Assembly: GCF_000214825.1 (NCBI RefSeq)
Contig: NC_015581.1
Coordinates: forward strand, 744,001-808,000
Length of the DNA stretch: 64,000 nt
DNA from: Thiomicrospira cyclica ALM1
GTDB lineage: Bacteria > Pseudomonadota > Gammaproteobacteria > Thiomicrospirales > Thiomicrospiraceae
Direction: 5' to 3'
The position numbers and the translations under genes are program-made. Of the stretch, positions 22,616 through 31,959 are shown piece by piece. Below the pieces are notes generated by a model. The model had not been told where the DNA came from. It ran no database searches and saw only the letters and a list, made by a program, of their open reading frames with translations. Position 1 is the first letter of the stretch. Each line of letters starts with the position of its first letter.

Positions 22616-23238
22616 CAACGAGAACACGGGTAAAGTTTTGTGGCATTACCCGCATTGTCGATGCACAGCTAGCAGCAGACCTGGGTGTAGATGCGATTGG
22701 GTTGGTGTTTTATCCACCCAGTCCCCGATCTGTTACTATTAAGCAGGCACGAGAGATAGCATCTGTGTTGCCGGCTTTTGTGACCAGTACCGCCTTATTT
22801 GTAAATCCAACACCAGATGAGGTCGATACCGTACTTGCCACTGTGCCTATTGATTTACTGCAATTTCATGGAGACGAATCCGGCGAGTTTTGTCGCCAAT
22901 TCAATCGGCCTTATATTAAGGCGATGGCGATGAAGCCTGACTTAAATTGGACAGCATTAAATCGAGAATACAGTGATGCTCGAGCGTTTTTAGTCGATAC
23001 CTATAAACCCGGTACTCCTGGCGGAACGGGTGAAACTTTTAATTGGAATTGGCTTCCAAGCAAACAACAGGTTGATAAACCGATTATTCTTGCGGGCGGT
23101 TTAGACGCCAACAATGTGGGCAAGGCTATCGCACAAACAGGAGTTTTTGGCGTGGATGTGAGTGGCGGTATTGAAGCCAGTAAGGGTGTAAAATCGGCCG
23201 AAAAAATGCAACAATTTATTAGTAATTTAATCGTTTAG
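22609..23238 (+). CDS. trpF: phosphoribosylanthranilate isomerase
   Basis: TrpF converts phosphoribosylanthranilate to 1-(o-carboxyphenylamino)-1-deoxyribulose 5-phosphate in tryptophan synthesis. The 209-residue TIM barrel has the catalytic cysteine in KFCGITR (C11), LQFHGDE, and the phosphate-binding end ILAGGLDANNV and GVDVSGGIE. It overlaps truA by 7 nt. It is monofunctional here, not fused to trpC. Confidence 0.97.
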   Translation: MVTTRTRVKFCGITRIVDAQLAADLGVDAIGLVFYPPSPRSVTIKQAREIASVLPAFVTSTALFVNPTPDEVDTVLATVPIDLLQFHGDESGEFCRQFNRPYIKAMAMKPDLNWTALNREYSDARAFLVDTYKPGTPGGTGETFNWNWLPSKQQVDKPIILAGGLDANNVGKAIAQTGVFGVDVSGGIEASKGVKSAEKMQQFISNLIV

Positions 23239-23247
23239 GAGTGGTGG

Positions 23248-24471
23248 GTGAGTAAGTCGTCAGAACAACAAATTGATTTTTCACAATATCCTGACAGTCA
23301 AGGCCATTTTGGTCCCTATGGTGGGATTTTTGCACCGGAAACATTAATGGCGCCATTGGAAGCCTTGCGCGATCAGTATGCCGCTGTTAAAGATGATCCG
23401 GTGTTTAGAGCCGAGCTCTTAAATGATTATCAAAACTATATTGGTAGACCAACGCCGCTATATCATGCGAAACGTTGGTCTGAGCACCTAGGCGGTGCGC
23501 AAATCTACCTTAAACGAGAAGACCTTAATCATACCGGCGCCCACAAGATTAATAACACCATTGGTCAAGCTTTACTTGCGAAACGTTTGGGAAAAACGCG
23601 AATCATTGCGGAAACAGGCGCCGGTCAGCATGGTGTTGCGAGTGCGACAGTTGCTGCACGCCTTGGCTTGGAGTGTGTTGTCTACATGGGTGCTGACGAT
23701 GTTGTTCGTCAAGCTCCAAACGTAGCGCGCATGAAAATGTTGGGTGCGACGGTGGTGCCAGTAGAGTCAGGCACTAGAACTTTAAAAGATGCACTTAACG
23801 AAGCCATGCGTGACTGGGTGACTAATGTTGATGATACCTTCTATATTATTGGGACCGTGGCGGGTCCTCATCCCTATCCAATGATGGTTCGAGATTTTCA
23901 GGCAATTATTGGTCAAGAAGCCCGTCAGCAAATGTTAGATCAAGAGGGCGTATTGCCTGATATTGTCATGGCCTGTGTCGGCGGTGGTTCCAATGCGATG
24001 GGCTTGTTTCATGCGTTTTTACCCGATGAATCAGTGCGGATTATTGGTGTTGAGGCGGGTGGTGACGGTTTAGAAACTGGGCGTCACGCGGCTCCACTTT
24101 GCAAGGGTACCCCTGGCGTTCTTCATGGTAATCGCACTTATTTAATGCAAGATGAAGCAGGTCAAATTATGGGCACCCACTCGATTTCAGCTGGTCTGGA
24201 TTATCCTGGCGTGGGTCCAGAGCTGGCCTGGTTAAAAGATATTGGGCGCGCTGAGTTTTTTGCAGTAACTGACGACGAAGCCATGGCGGGGTGGCGCGAT
24301 GTGACCCGAATGGAGGGTATTATTTCGGCACTCGAAACAAGTCACGCTTTAGCCTATGCAATCAAGCTTGCGCCTACCTTACCTAAAACACAGCGTATTA
24401 TTATTAATTTATCTGGCCGGGGTGATAAGGATATGAACACTATCGCTAAGGTTGAAGGTTTTGAATTTTAA
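23248..24471 (+). CDS. trpB: tryptophan synthase beta subunit
   Basis: TrpB joins indole and serine to form tryptophan with pyridoxal phosphate. The 407-residue protein has the Schiff-base lysine K100 in HTGAHKINN and the phosphate loop GGGSNAMG. It starts with GTG, with AGGAG six bases upstream, 9 nt after trpF. It works with TrpA, whose gene follows. Confidence 0.98.
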   Translation: MSKSSEQQIDFSQYPDSQGHFGPYGGIFAPETLMAPLEALRDQYAAVKDDPVFRAELLNDYQNYIGRPTPLYHAKRWSEHLGGAQIYLKREDLNHTGAHKINNTIGQALLAKRLGKTRIIAETGAGQHGVASATVAARLGLECVVYMGADDVVRQAPNVARMKMLGATVVPVESGTRTLKDALNEAMRDWVTNVDDTFYIIGTVAGPHPYPMMVRDFQAIIGQEARQQMLDQEGVLPDIVMACVGGGSNAMGLFHAFLPDESVRIIGVEAGGDGLETGRHAAPLCKGTPGVLHGNRTYLMQDEAGQIMGTHSISAGLDYPGVGPELAWLKDIGRAEFFAVTDDEAMAGWRDVTRMEGIISALETSHALAYAIKLAPTLPKTQRIIINLSGRGDKDMNTIAKVEGFEF

Positions 24472-24481
24472 AGGATTGTTT

Positions 24482-25309
24482 GTGAATCGAATTGAAGCAC
24501 GCTTTGCGTCTCTGCAAGCACAGCAAAAAACCGCGCTTATTCCCTATTTAACAGCGGGTGATCCGCATCCCGATATGACGGTCGATTTAATGCACTATTT
24601 GGTTGAACAGGGTGCTGATCTATTGGAATTGGGTGTGCCTTTTTCTGATCCGCTTGCCGATGGTCCTACTATTCAAAAAGCCGTCGAACGTGCATTAGCG
24701 CATCGGGTGACCTTGCGTGATGTGCTAGCGATGGTGGCTAAGTTTCGTGAGCAGGATAATAATACCCCAGTGATTTTAATGGGCTACCTAAACCCTGTCG
24801 AGGCGATGGGTGAGGCAGAGTTTGCAACTTCTGCGGTAAAGGCTGGATTAGACGGTATTTTGACGGTAGATATGCCACCCGAAGAAAGTGTCGGTTATCA
24901 TGACACTATGGCAAGTCAGGGTTTATCTTGTATTTTCTTAGTGTCGCCGACAACTCCGGCTTCGAGACTAGGTGCGATTGCAGAGCAGGGTAAAGGTTTT
25001 GTTTATTATGTGTCATTGAAAGGTGTGACTGGCGTTGGGCAGGCAGATGTTGGCGATGTGGAGACTCATGTGAAGGCGCTTAAAGAAGTTATTAACTTGC
25101 CAGTGGGTATTGGGTTTGGCGTTCGTGACGGTCAAGCGGCTTACAAGATGGCTCAGCATGGCGCTGGGGTCATTATTGGTTCCGCATTGGTAAGTATTAT
25201 TGAGCAAAATCAGACTGCCGGCCTGGTCCAGATAAAAGCGGTGTTAACGCCAAAAATGGTTGAGTTCCGCCAGGCGATTGATGCCGCAGACAGAGGGGAT
25301 GTGCTATGA
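24482..25309 (+). CDS. trpA: tryptophan synthase alpha subunit
   Basis: TrpA cleaves indole-3-glycerol phosphate to indole, which is channelled to TrpB. I start it at GTG 24482, after AAAGGA, because this gives 275 residues and puts the catalytic residues at E49 and D60, exactly the family numbering. An upstream ATG at 24452 would overlap trpB and add ten unmatched residues. [11 protein letters not shown] near the C-terminus is the phosphate-binding region. The stop overlaps the accD start (ATGA). Confidence 0.96.
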   Translation: MNRIEARFASLQAQQKTALIPYLTAGDPHPDMTVDLMHYLVEQGADLLELGVPFSDPLADGPTIQKAVERALAHRVTLRDVLAMVAKFREQDNNTPVILMGYLNPVEAMGEAEFATSAVKAGLDGILTVDMPPEESVGYHDTMASQGLSCIFLVSPTTPASRLGAIAEQGKGFVYYVSLKGVTGVGQADVGDVETHVKALKEVINLPVGIGFGVRDGQAAYKMAQHGAGVIIGSALVSIIEQNQTAGLVQIKAVLTPKMVEFRQAIDAADRGDVL

Positions 25310-26157
25310 GTTGGTTTGAAAAAATTCTGCCCAGTATTAAACAAGTAACTGAGCGTAAAAAGTCGGTACCTGAGGGGCTCTGGGTGAAATGTTCAAAGTG
25401 TGAGAGTGTGTTGTATAGGAGTGAAGTTGACCGTAATCAACAGGTTTGTCCGAAATGTGACCATCACATGCGGGTATCCGGTCGTAAACGTTTGTCCTAT
25501 TTTTTTGACGACAACAGTCCAGTAACTGAAATTGGTGCTCAAATTGGCCCGGTCGATGCGTTACGCTTTAAAGATCAGAAAAAATATAAGGATCGCTTCA
25601 CGCAAGCCCAAAAAACCACGGGTGAAAAGGATGCTTTGATTGTTCAAGTCGGTCAAATTGACGGTCTTGATGTCGTTGCTGCTTCGTTCGAGTTCCAGTT
25701 TATGGGTGGTTCAATGGGTTCGGTGGTTGGTCACAAGTTTGTGATGGCTGTGGAAGAGGCCATTAAACGGCGTGCACCGCTTGTCTGTTTTTCAGCGAGT
25801 GGTGGCGCGCGCATGCAAGAAGCGTTATTTTCTTTAATGCAAATGGCTAAAACCAGTGCGGCCTTGGGCAAATTACGTGAAGAAAAGTTGCCGTACTTTT
25901 CAGTGCTAACTGACCCTACAATGGGCGGTGTTTCTGCCAGTTTTGCAATGTTAGGAGATATCAATATCGGTGAGCCTAAAGCGCTAATTGGCTTTGCAGG
26001 TCCTCGCGTCATCGAACAAACGGTTCGTGAGACCCTGCCGGAAGGTTTTCAACGTAGTGAGTTTTTATTGGAGCATGGTGCGATTGACCAAATTGTGCAT
26101 CGACATAAATTGGCTAAAACCATCGCTTCTCAAGCTAGAATGTTGCTTGATCGTTAG
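25306..26157 (+). CDS. accD: acetyl-CoA carboxylase carboxyltransferase subunit beta
   Basis: AccD, with AccA, transfers carboxyl from biotin to acetyl-CoA to form malonyl-CoA, the first step of fatty acid synthesis. The 283-residue protein has a four-cysteine zinc ribbon at C29, C32, C48 and C51, then a crotonase-fold domain with [19 protein letters not shown]. It overlaps trpA by 4 nt and precedes folC by 3 nt; trpFBA-accD-folC is the common gammaproteobacterial order. Confidence 0.98.
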   Translation: MSWFEKILPSIKQVTERKKSVPEGLWVKCSKCESVLYRSEVDRNQQVCPKCDHHMRVSGRKRLSYFFDDNSPVTEIGAQIGPVDALRFKDQKKYKDRFTQAQKTTGEKDALIVQVGQIDGLDVVAASFEFQFMGGSMGSVVGHKFVMAVEEAIKRRAPLVCFSASGGARMQEALFSLMQMAKTSAALGKLREEKLPYFSVLTDPTMGGVSASFAMLGDINIGEPKALIGFAGPRVIEQTVRETLPEGFQRSEFLLEHGAIDQIVHRHKLAKTIASQARMLLDR

Positions 26158-26160
26158 GTT

Positions 26161-27489
26161 ATGATGCCTGCTGTTGCCGCTACTCCCTTACCGAATGTGC
26201 AATACTCTTTGACGCAGTGGCTGGACTATTTAATGCATCTGCATGCCAAGCCCATTGATATGGGGCTTGCGCGTGTTAGCCAAGTTGCTCATAAGCTCGA
26301 TATTGTTAGCCTTAAACCCCAAACCCACCGTCTAGTCATTGCAGGTACCAATGGTAAGGGGTCGAATGTGGCACTTGTGAGCGCTATCATGCAGGCGGCA
26401 GGTTATCAGGTCGGCTGTTATACCTCACCCCATTTAGTACGATTTAATGAGCGGTCGCAAATCAATGGCAAGTCATTGAGTGATGCGCAGTGGATAGATG
26501 CTTTTGTTGCTGTTGAAAAGGCACGTGGAGCTGTTTCACTGAGCTTTTTTGAATTTACCACGCTGGCCGCAATTTGGTTTTTCCATCAACAGCCTTTAGA
26601 TTTAGTCATTCTTGAGGTCGGTTTAGGGGGGCGTTTAGATGCTGTCAATGCGGTGGATAACACTAGCTGTATTATTACGGCGATCGACCTCGACCATCAA
26701 GCTTTTTTAGGTGATAACCGTGAAGCAATTGGCTTTGAAAAAGCCGGTGTTATGCGCCCACATCAATTGTGCGTTTGCTCTGATCCTCAACCCCCGCAGT
26801 CATTACTAGATCATGCGCAACAATTAGAGGTGTCGCTTCGTTGTTTAGGTCAGAATTACAGCTACCATAGAGCGGATGCTGGTTGGTTTTTTTATTCATC
26901 CTCCAAGGAGCCGTCGCAAGCAGCAGGGCAGGTATTAGAATTTCTGCCTTTACCCGCATTATTGGGTGATTTTCAATTACAAAACGCGGCGGGCGTGTTG
27001 GCGTGGCTTGATGCACAAACAGATTTTGAGGTGAGTTGTGATGCTATCAAAATTGGTCTTGAGCAGGTTAAACACCCTGGACGTCTTCAACGATTACAAC
27101 TTGGTCAGCAGGACTGGTTATTAGACGTAGCGCACAATCCGCAGGCCGCTGAACAATTGGCCGTTTGGTTGCAACAAGATAATGCAAAACATACTACAAA
27201 ACCTGTGGCAATATTTTCGGCACTGGCGGACAAGGATATTGTGGGTATGATAAACAAGGTGGCGCCGCACGTTGCACAATGGATTTTGCTAGATCTCCGT
27301 CCTGAGGATCGCGCCACAGATCCAGTAATTATGCAGCAACACCTTAGCGACATTACGACCAGTCAAATCGCTGATTCTGCGAAACAAGCCATCGAGCTAG
27401 CACAAGCGGTTGCTGTTGATCGAGTAGTGGTATTTGGTTCTTTTATAACCGTCGGAGCCATTATGACGGAGCTGGAGCAGCATGGATAA
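26161..27489 (+). CDS. folC: bifunctional dihydrofolate/folylpolyglutamate synthase
   Basis: FolC adds glutamate to dihydropteroate and then further glutamates to folates, using ATP. The 442-residue Mur-ligase-type protein has the P-loop GTNGKGSN at 62-69, the omega-loop region YTSPHLVRFNER and LDVAHNP near the C-terminus. The first two codons are both ATG. Its end overlaps the next gene by 8 nt. FolP, the preceding step, is encoded at 34004-34849. Confidence 0.96.
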   Translation: MMPAVAATPLPNVQYSLTQWLDYLMHLHAKPIDMGLARVSQVAHKLDIVSLKPQTHRLVIAGTNGKGSNVALVSAIMQAAGYQVGCYTSPHLVRFNERSQINGKSLSDAQWIDAFVAVEKARGAVSLSFFEFTTLAAIWFFHQQPLDLVILEVGLGGRLDAVNAVDNTSCIITAIDLDHQAFLGDNREAIGFEKAGVMRPHQLCVCSDPQPPQSLLDHAQQLEVSLRCLGQNYSYHRADAGWFFYSSSKEPSQAAGQVLEFLPLPALLGDFQLQNAAGVLAWLDAQTDFEVSCDAIKIGLEQVKHPGRLQRLQLGQQDWLLDVAHNPQAAEQLAVWLQQDNAKHTTKPVAIFSALADKDIVGMINKVAPHVAQWILLDLRPEDRATDPVIMQQHLSDITTSQIADSAKQAIELAQAVAVDRVVVFGSFITVGAIMTELEQHG

Positions 27490-28057
27490 GTTAACTAAGC
27501 ATCGTTTGACTGGTGCGGTAATTTGGTTGAGCGCATTAATCTGGTTGGTTCCGCAGTGGTACGCCAATCCGGTTGATTACCCACAGTTTATTTTCTCAGG
27601 ATCAAAATCCGCGGTTGATGATTTAGGTGATATTGATTTCGACCGTTTAGTGGTATCTCAAGATACGAGTCGAGTCACTTCGTCTTCCGAATCATCTTCA
27701 ACATCACCGGCTAGTTCTGCTAATTCAACTAATAAGACACAAACCCCGTCTCGTTCTACAAGTACCTCGTCAGCACCAACGGCACAGCTTGAGAACCCAG
27801 CCGTGCCCGCAGAAACACAGCCCGGTTTTTATGTTCGTCTTATTAGCTACCAAAACCCAGATAATGCACTCAGATTAGAGCAGAGACTTCAGCCCGCTTA
27901 TCCCGTATCGATTGGCAATTTTACGACCTCTTCGGGTCGCTTTTATACGGTCAGAGTAGGTCCTTATGATACGCGGGAACAAGCAGAGCGAATTAAAGCG
28001 ATATTGGATGTTGAGTTGCGGGTGGAATCGATCATCTTAGATCGAACAAATCAGTAA
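27482..28057 (+). CDS. dedD: SPOR-domain membrane protein, DedD-like
   Basis: A 191-residue protein with a short cytosolic N-terminus, one membrane segment at about 11-25, a Ser/Thr-rich periplasmic linker at about 60-105, and a C-terminal SPOR domain (about 117-190, starting GFYVRLISYQN). SPOR domains bind denuded septal peptidoglycan, so the protein probably sits at the division site, as E. coli DedD does. The location between folC and purF is that of dedD. cvpA, which normally follows, is missing. Confidence 0.88.
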   Translation: MDKLTKHRLTGAVIWLSALIWLVPQWYANPVDYPQFIFSGSKSAVDDLGDIDFDRLVVSQDTSRVTSSSESSSTSPASSANSTNKTQTPSRSTSTSSAPTAQLENPAVPAETQPGFYVRLISYQNPDNALRLEQRLQPAYPVSIGNFTTSSGRFYTVRVGPYDTREQAERIKAILDVELRVESIILDRTNQ

Positions 28058-28126
28058 TGCGACACGAGTATAATCAGGTAGAATGCACGGCATAATTTTT
28101 AACTTACCAGTAAGTGAGCAGAGCAA

Positions 28127-29650
28127 ATGTGTGGAGTAGTTGGAATAGTTTCAGCATTGGGCGCACCCGTAAACCAAGAGATTTACGATGCGCTGACAAT
28201 TTTGCAACATCGTGGTCAAGATGCGGCCGGAATTGTAACCCATCAAGGCGGGCGTTTTTACCAGCGCAAAGAAAATGGTTTAGTTAAAGATGTGTTCCGC
28301 ACGCGCCATATGCGTGATTTACATGGCAGTACCGGTTTAGGTCATGTTCGCTACCCAACGGCGGGTTCGTCATCAAGCTCTGAAGCGCAACCTTTTTATG
28401 TCAACTCACCCTATGGCATTGTTCTTGGTCATAATGGCAACCTTACCAATGCGGAGCAGTTAAGCCAAGAGATTTATCAACAGGATTTGCGTCATCTCAA
28501 TACCAACTCAGACTCTGAAGTACTGTTAAATGTTTTTGCACATGAGTTAATGAACCAAAAGAAATTATTCGTTGATCAGAAAGATATTTTTAATGCGGTT
28601 CGGAGTGTGCATAAGCGCGTTCGGGGCGGTTACGCGGCGATAGGTATCGTTTCGGGTGTTGGCCTGTTTGCCTTCCGTGATCCATATGCATTACGTCCTT
28701 TGATTGTTGGTAAGCGTACCAACGCGGCTGGCACAACCGATTACATGATTGCCTCTGAAAGCGTCGCGTTGGATGGTTTAGGTTTTACCCGTTACCGCGA
28801 TGTCGCGCCGGGTGAGGCAGTTGTGGTAACACCAGAGGGCGACATTTTTTTTGAACAATGTCACGATAAACCGGTTTACTCACCATGTATTTTCGAGTTT
28901 GTGTATTTTGCGCGTCCGGATTCAATGATTGACGATATCTCCGTTTATAAGTCGCGGTTGCGTATGGGCGAAAAGCTGGCCGAAAAGATTCAGCGTGAAT
29001 GGCAGGGGCATGATATTGATGTGGTGATGCCGATTCCAGATACCAGTCGTACGTCTGCACTGCAGCTGGCAGCTATGTTAAACGTACCATATCGTGAGGG
29101 TTTTATTAAAAACCGTTATATCGGTCGTACTTTCATTATGCCCGGGCAAACGCAACGTAAAAAGTCGGTTCGCCAAAAGCTCAACGCCATTGGCTTAGAG
29201 TTTGAGGGAAAGAATGTATTACTTGTAGATGATTCTATTGTACGCGGTACTACTTCGGGCGAGATAGTTCAAATGGCACGTGATGCTGGTGCTAAAAATG
29301 TTTATTTTGCATCGGCAGCTCCAGCAGTTCGCTATCCATACGTCTACGGTATTGATATGCCATCTGCTTCGGAACTGGTCGCTAACAACCGCACAACAGA
29401 AGAGGTTGCGGACTTTATCGGCGCCGATAAACTGATTTACCAAGATTTAGATGATTTGATTGAAGCGGTAGGGGCGGGCAGTGAGTTGATTTCATCTTTT
29501 GACACCTCCTGTTTTAGTGGTGTTTATGTGACTGGCGATATTACCTCTGAGTATTTGGCATCGATTGATAAAAGCCGTAACGATAGTGCAAAAGAGCAAC
29601 AACAAACACCGACCCCCGAAGTAGTTGGATTGCACAATCAAGGAGAATAA
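28127..29650 (+). CDS. purF: amidophosphoribosyltransferase
   Basis: PurF makes 5-phosphoribosylamine from PRPP and glutamine, the first step of purine synthesis. The 507-residue protein begins MCGVVGIVS, so the catalytic cysteine is exposed by removal of Met alone, with no propeptide. The glutaminase domain is followed by the phosphoribosyltransferase domain with the PRPP loop [20 protein letters not shown] box lies upstream at 28069-28074, but I see no matching -35. metZ follows with no gap. Confidence 0.98.
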   Translation: MCGVVGIVSALGAPVNQEIYDALTILQHRGQDAAGIVTHQGGRFYQRKENGLVKDVFRTRHMRDLHGSTGLGHVRYPTAGSSSSSEAQPFYVNSPYGIVLGHNGNLTNAEQLSQEIYQQDLRHLNTNSDSEVLLNVFAHELMNQKKLFVDQKDIFNAVRSVHKRVRGGYAAIGIVSGVGLFAFRDPYALRPLIVGKRTNAAGTTDYMIASESVALDGLGFTRYRDVAPGEAVVVTPEGDIFFEQCHDKPVYSPCIFEFVYFARPDSMIDDISVYKSRLRMGEKLAEKIQREWQGHDIDVVMPIPDTSRTSALQLAAMLNVPYREGFIKNRYIGRTFIMPGQTQRKKSVRQKLNAIGLEFEGKNVLLVDDSIVRGTTSGEIVQMARDAGAKNVYFASAAPAVRYPYVYGIDMPSASELVANNRTTEEVADFIGADKLIYQDLDDLIEAVGAGSELISSFDTSCFSGVYVTGDITSEYLASIDKSRNDSAKEQQQTPTPEVVGLHNQGE

Positions 29651-30832
29651 ATGGAAGACTGGTCCCTAGATACCCTGGCTATTCGTATGGGATATGAGCG
29701 TACACATGAGCAAGAAAATTCGGAAGCCATTTTTCCTACATCTAGCTTTGTGTATCAAAGTGCTCAAGAAGCCGCGCAGAGATTCAGTGGCGAAGCTCCG
29801 GGTAATGTGTATTCTCGTTTCACTAATCCAACAGTTAGAACCTTTGAAAATAAATTAGCGGTGCTTGAGGGTGGTCAAGCTTGTGTGGCTACGGCATCGG
29901 GGATGTCGGCGATTTTAGCCTGCTGTATGGGCTTACTAAAATCTGGCGACCATTTGCTGTCTTCAAGTAGCATTTTTGGTACCACCAAAGTATTGTTTAC
30001 CAAATACCTCGCCAACTTTGGTATTGAAGTCACCTTTGTAGCACAAACAGACCAGCAGGGCTGGGCGGATGCTGTCCAGCCAAATACGAAAATGTTGTTT
30101 TTAGAAACCCCCTCAAACCCACTGACAGAGGTTGCTGATATTGGTTATTTATCAGGTCTGGCAAAACAACATGATGCCCTATTAGTGGTTGATAATTGTT
30201 TTTGTACGCCGATACTTCAACGGCCACTCAGTTTAGGCGCTGATATCATAATTCATTCAGCAACTAAGTTTTTGGATGGACAGGGGCGGTGTTTGGGGGG
30301 GGCCGTCGTGGGTAGTCATGAAGCTGTGGGTGAGACCGTTCGTGGCGTGATTCGCACGGCAGGACCGAGCATGAGTCCATTTAACGCTTGGGTCTTTTTA
30401 AAAGGACTTGAAACCCTAGCACTAAGAATGAAAGCACATAGTGCTGCCGCACAAGCTTTAGCGGAATGGCTAAGTGAGCATCCTGCGGTCGAGCAGGTAT
30501 TTTATCCGGGTCTAAAATCGCATCCTCAGCATGAATTAGCGATGCGTCAACAATCCGGTGGCGGTGGTTTACTTAGTTTTCGAGTTAAGGGGGATCAAGC
30601 AGCAGCCTGGTCCATTATTGATGCGACAAAGTTTTTATCGATTACAGCCAACCTAGGTGATGTAAAAACCAGTATTACGCACCCATCAACAACCACACAT
30701 TGTCGTGTTGAGCCAGCACAGCGTTTAGCAACCGGCATTACTGATAATCTTGTGCGAATTTCAGTGGGCTTAGAAGACATTGAAGATATCAAGGCCGATT
30801 TATCACGTGGTCTGGACGCGCTACTCGTTTAA
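29651..30832 (+). CDS. metZ: O-succinylhomoserine sulfhydrylase
   Basis: MetZ forms homocysteine directly from O-succinylhomoserine and sulfide, using pyridoxal phosphate. The 393-residue Cys/Met-metabolism enzyme has the cofactor lysine K206 in HSATKFLDGQGR and the YSRFTNPT motif at 54-61. The start ATG follows the purF stop directly. purF-metZ adjacency is known in Pseudomonas, and that supports MetZ over MetB or MetC. Direct sulfhydrylation would suit a sulfur oxidiser that has sulfide available. Confidence 0.93.
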   Translation: MEDWSLDTLAIRMGYERTHEQENSEAIFPTSSFVYQSAQEAAQRFSGEAPGNVYSRFTNPTVRTFENKLAVLEGGQACVATASGMSAILACCMGLLKSGDHLLSSSSIFGTTKVLFTKYLANFGIEVTFVAQTDQQGWADAVQPNTKMLFLETPSNPLTEVADIGYLSGLAKQHDALLVVDNCFCTPILQRPLSLGADIIIHSATKFLDGQGRCLGGAVVGSHEAVGETVRGVIRTAGPSMSPFNAWVFLKGLETLALRMKAHSAAAQALAEWLSEHPAVEQVFYPGLKSHPQHELAMRQQSGGGGLLSFRVKGDQAAAWSIIDATKFLSITANLGDVKTSITHPSTTTHCRVEPAQRLATGITDNLVRISVGLEDIEDIKADLSRGLDALLV

Positions 30833-30834
30833 AT

Positions 30835-30853
30835 CGCGCTAGTAATTAGCGCG
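30835..30853. terminator. weak hairpin between convergent metZ and yhbY
   Basis: CGCGCTA (30835-30841) and TAGCGCG (30847-30853) form a 7-bp stem with a 5-nt loop. It overlaps the yhbY stop codon and has no clear T tract on either side, so it is at best a weak bidirectional terminator. Confidence 0.35.
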
Positions 30854-31145
30854 GTAATGCTACTTTAGGGGCTTTGGGGTTAGTGCGATACAAAATAAAA
30901 GTCTTGCCTATTGCGCTCACTAGAACTGCTTTACTGGCTTTCAAAATCTCATCGTTCATGGCGCGGCGGCTATCCCGATCATCATGGGCGATTTTTATTT
31001 TAATCAGCTCATGGTGACTTAACGCCTTATCAAGTTCCGCAAGCAGGTTGTCAGAAATGCCCTGCGCACCGACAAGAATGACCGGATTGAGGTGATGCCC
31101 CAGTCCTTTAAGATATTTAAGTTGTGTTTTGGTGAGTGATGTCAT
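30846..31145 (-). CDS. yhbY: YhbY-family (CRM domain) RNA-binding protein
   Basis: A 99-residue single CRM-domain protein with the family GxxG-like signature in LVGAQGISDNLLAELDKAL and the start LTKTQLKYLKGLGHHLNPV. E. coli YhbY binds pre-50S ribosomal particles. It is divergent from rlmE, itself a 23S rRNA methyltransferase, and this yhbY/rlmE/ftsH arrangement is conserved in gammaproteobacteria. Confidence 0.95.
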   Translation of the reverse strand: MTSLTKTQLKYLKGLGHHLNPVILVGAQGISDNLLAELDKALSHHELIKIKIAHDDRDSRRAMNDEILKASKAVLVSAIGKTFILYRTNPKAPKVALPR

Positions 31146-31231
31146 AAGTTACCTTCCATAAAATTGTCGTTATCTTATAGTAAATCGCCCTAAAAATCTT
31201 AATCTAAATTGATATTGCAAATAGGAATTTC

Positions 31232-31849
31232 ATGGCTAGATCAAAATCGAGTTCACGTTGGTTGCAAGAACACTTTGACGACCCTTATGTTTTACAAGCG
31301 CAAAAAGAGGGCTGGCGGTCACGTGCCATTTACAAATTGAAAGAGATAAATGAAAAAGATCAGTTAATAAAACCCGATATGCTAGTTATAGATTTAGGGG
31401 CAGCACCGGGAGGTTGGTCGCAGTATGCCGCACAGCAAGTCAGCCATGCAGGTGAAGTACTGGCTTTGGATATCTTACCCGTTGAATCTTATGCTGGAGT
31501 TAGGTTTTTACAAGGTGATTTCACCGAGGAAAGTGTTTTTGAAAAGCTACTCGATTTAATTAATAAAAGACCTGTGGACTTAGTCATGTCGGATATGGCG
31601 CCTAACTTTAGTGGTAACAAGGGCGTCGATATTCCTCGTGCGATGTATTTAGTCGAATTAACCCTTGATTTAGCTAGTCGTGTATTGAAACCTGGTGGTA
31701 ACGTCCTTATGAAAGTATTTCAGGGCGAGGGTTATGAGCAATTGTTGGCTACAATGCGTCAAGACTATTGTAAGGTCATAACCAGAAAGCCGCAGGCATC
31801 ACGCGCCCGAAGTAGTGAAATCTATTTATTAGGACTGAAAAAGCGATAA
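31232..31849 (+). CDS. rlmE: 23S rRNA 2'-O-ribose U2552 methyltransferase
   Basis: RlmE (RrmJ/FtsJ) methylates U2552 in the A loop of 23S rRNA at a late stage of 50S assembly. The 205-residue protein has the SAM motif DLGAAPGGWSQ, a DMAPN block with the catalytic aspartate, and the final K-E pair in VLMKVFQGEGYE and SSEIYLL. AGGAATTTC precedes the ATG. rlmE-ftsH adjacency is typical. Confidence 0.97.
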   Translation: MARSKSSSRWLQEHFDDPYVLQAQKEGWRSRAIYKLKEINEKDQLIKPDMLVIDLGAAPGGWSQYAAQQVSHAGEVLALDILPVESYAGVRFLQGDFTEESVFEKLLDLINKRPVDLVMSDMAPNFSGNKGVDIPRAMYLVELTLDLASRVLKPGGNVLMKVFQGEGYEQLLATMRQDYCKVITRKPQASRARSSEIYLLGLKKR

Positions 31850-31876
31850 TTGCGCTAAGTTTACACCCTTTAGTTT

Positions 31877-31905
31877 TTGCGGGGTGTGCATGCTCATGCT
31901 ATGAT
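31877..31905 (+). promoter_or_regulatory. probable ftsH promoter
   Basis: TTGCGG (31877-31882) and TATGAT (31900-31905) are separated by 17 bp, about 55 nt before the ftsH start. It would allow ftsH to be expressed independently of rlmE. I do not see a convincing heat-shock (sigma-32) consensus. Confidence 0.5.
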
Positions 31906-31959
31906 TAAAATTGAAGAAGTTTCTGATAGCCTAATGGTGGCCACTTAAGGAAGTTGTTA

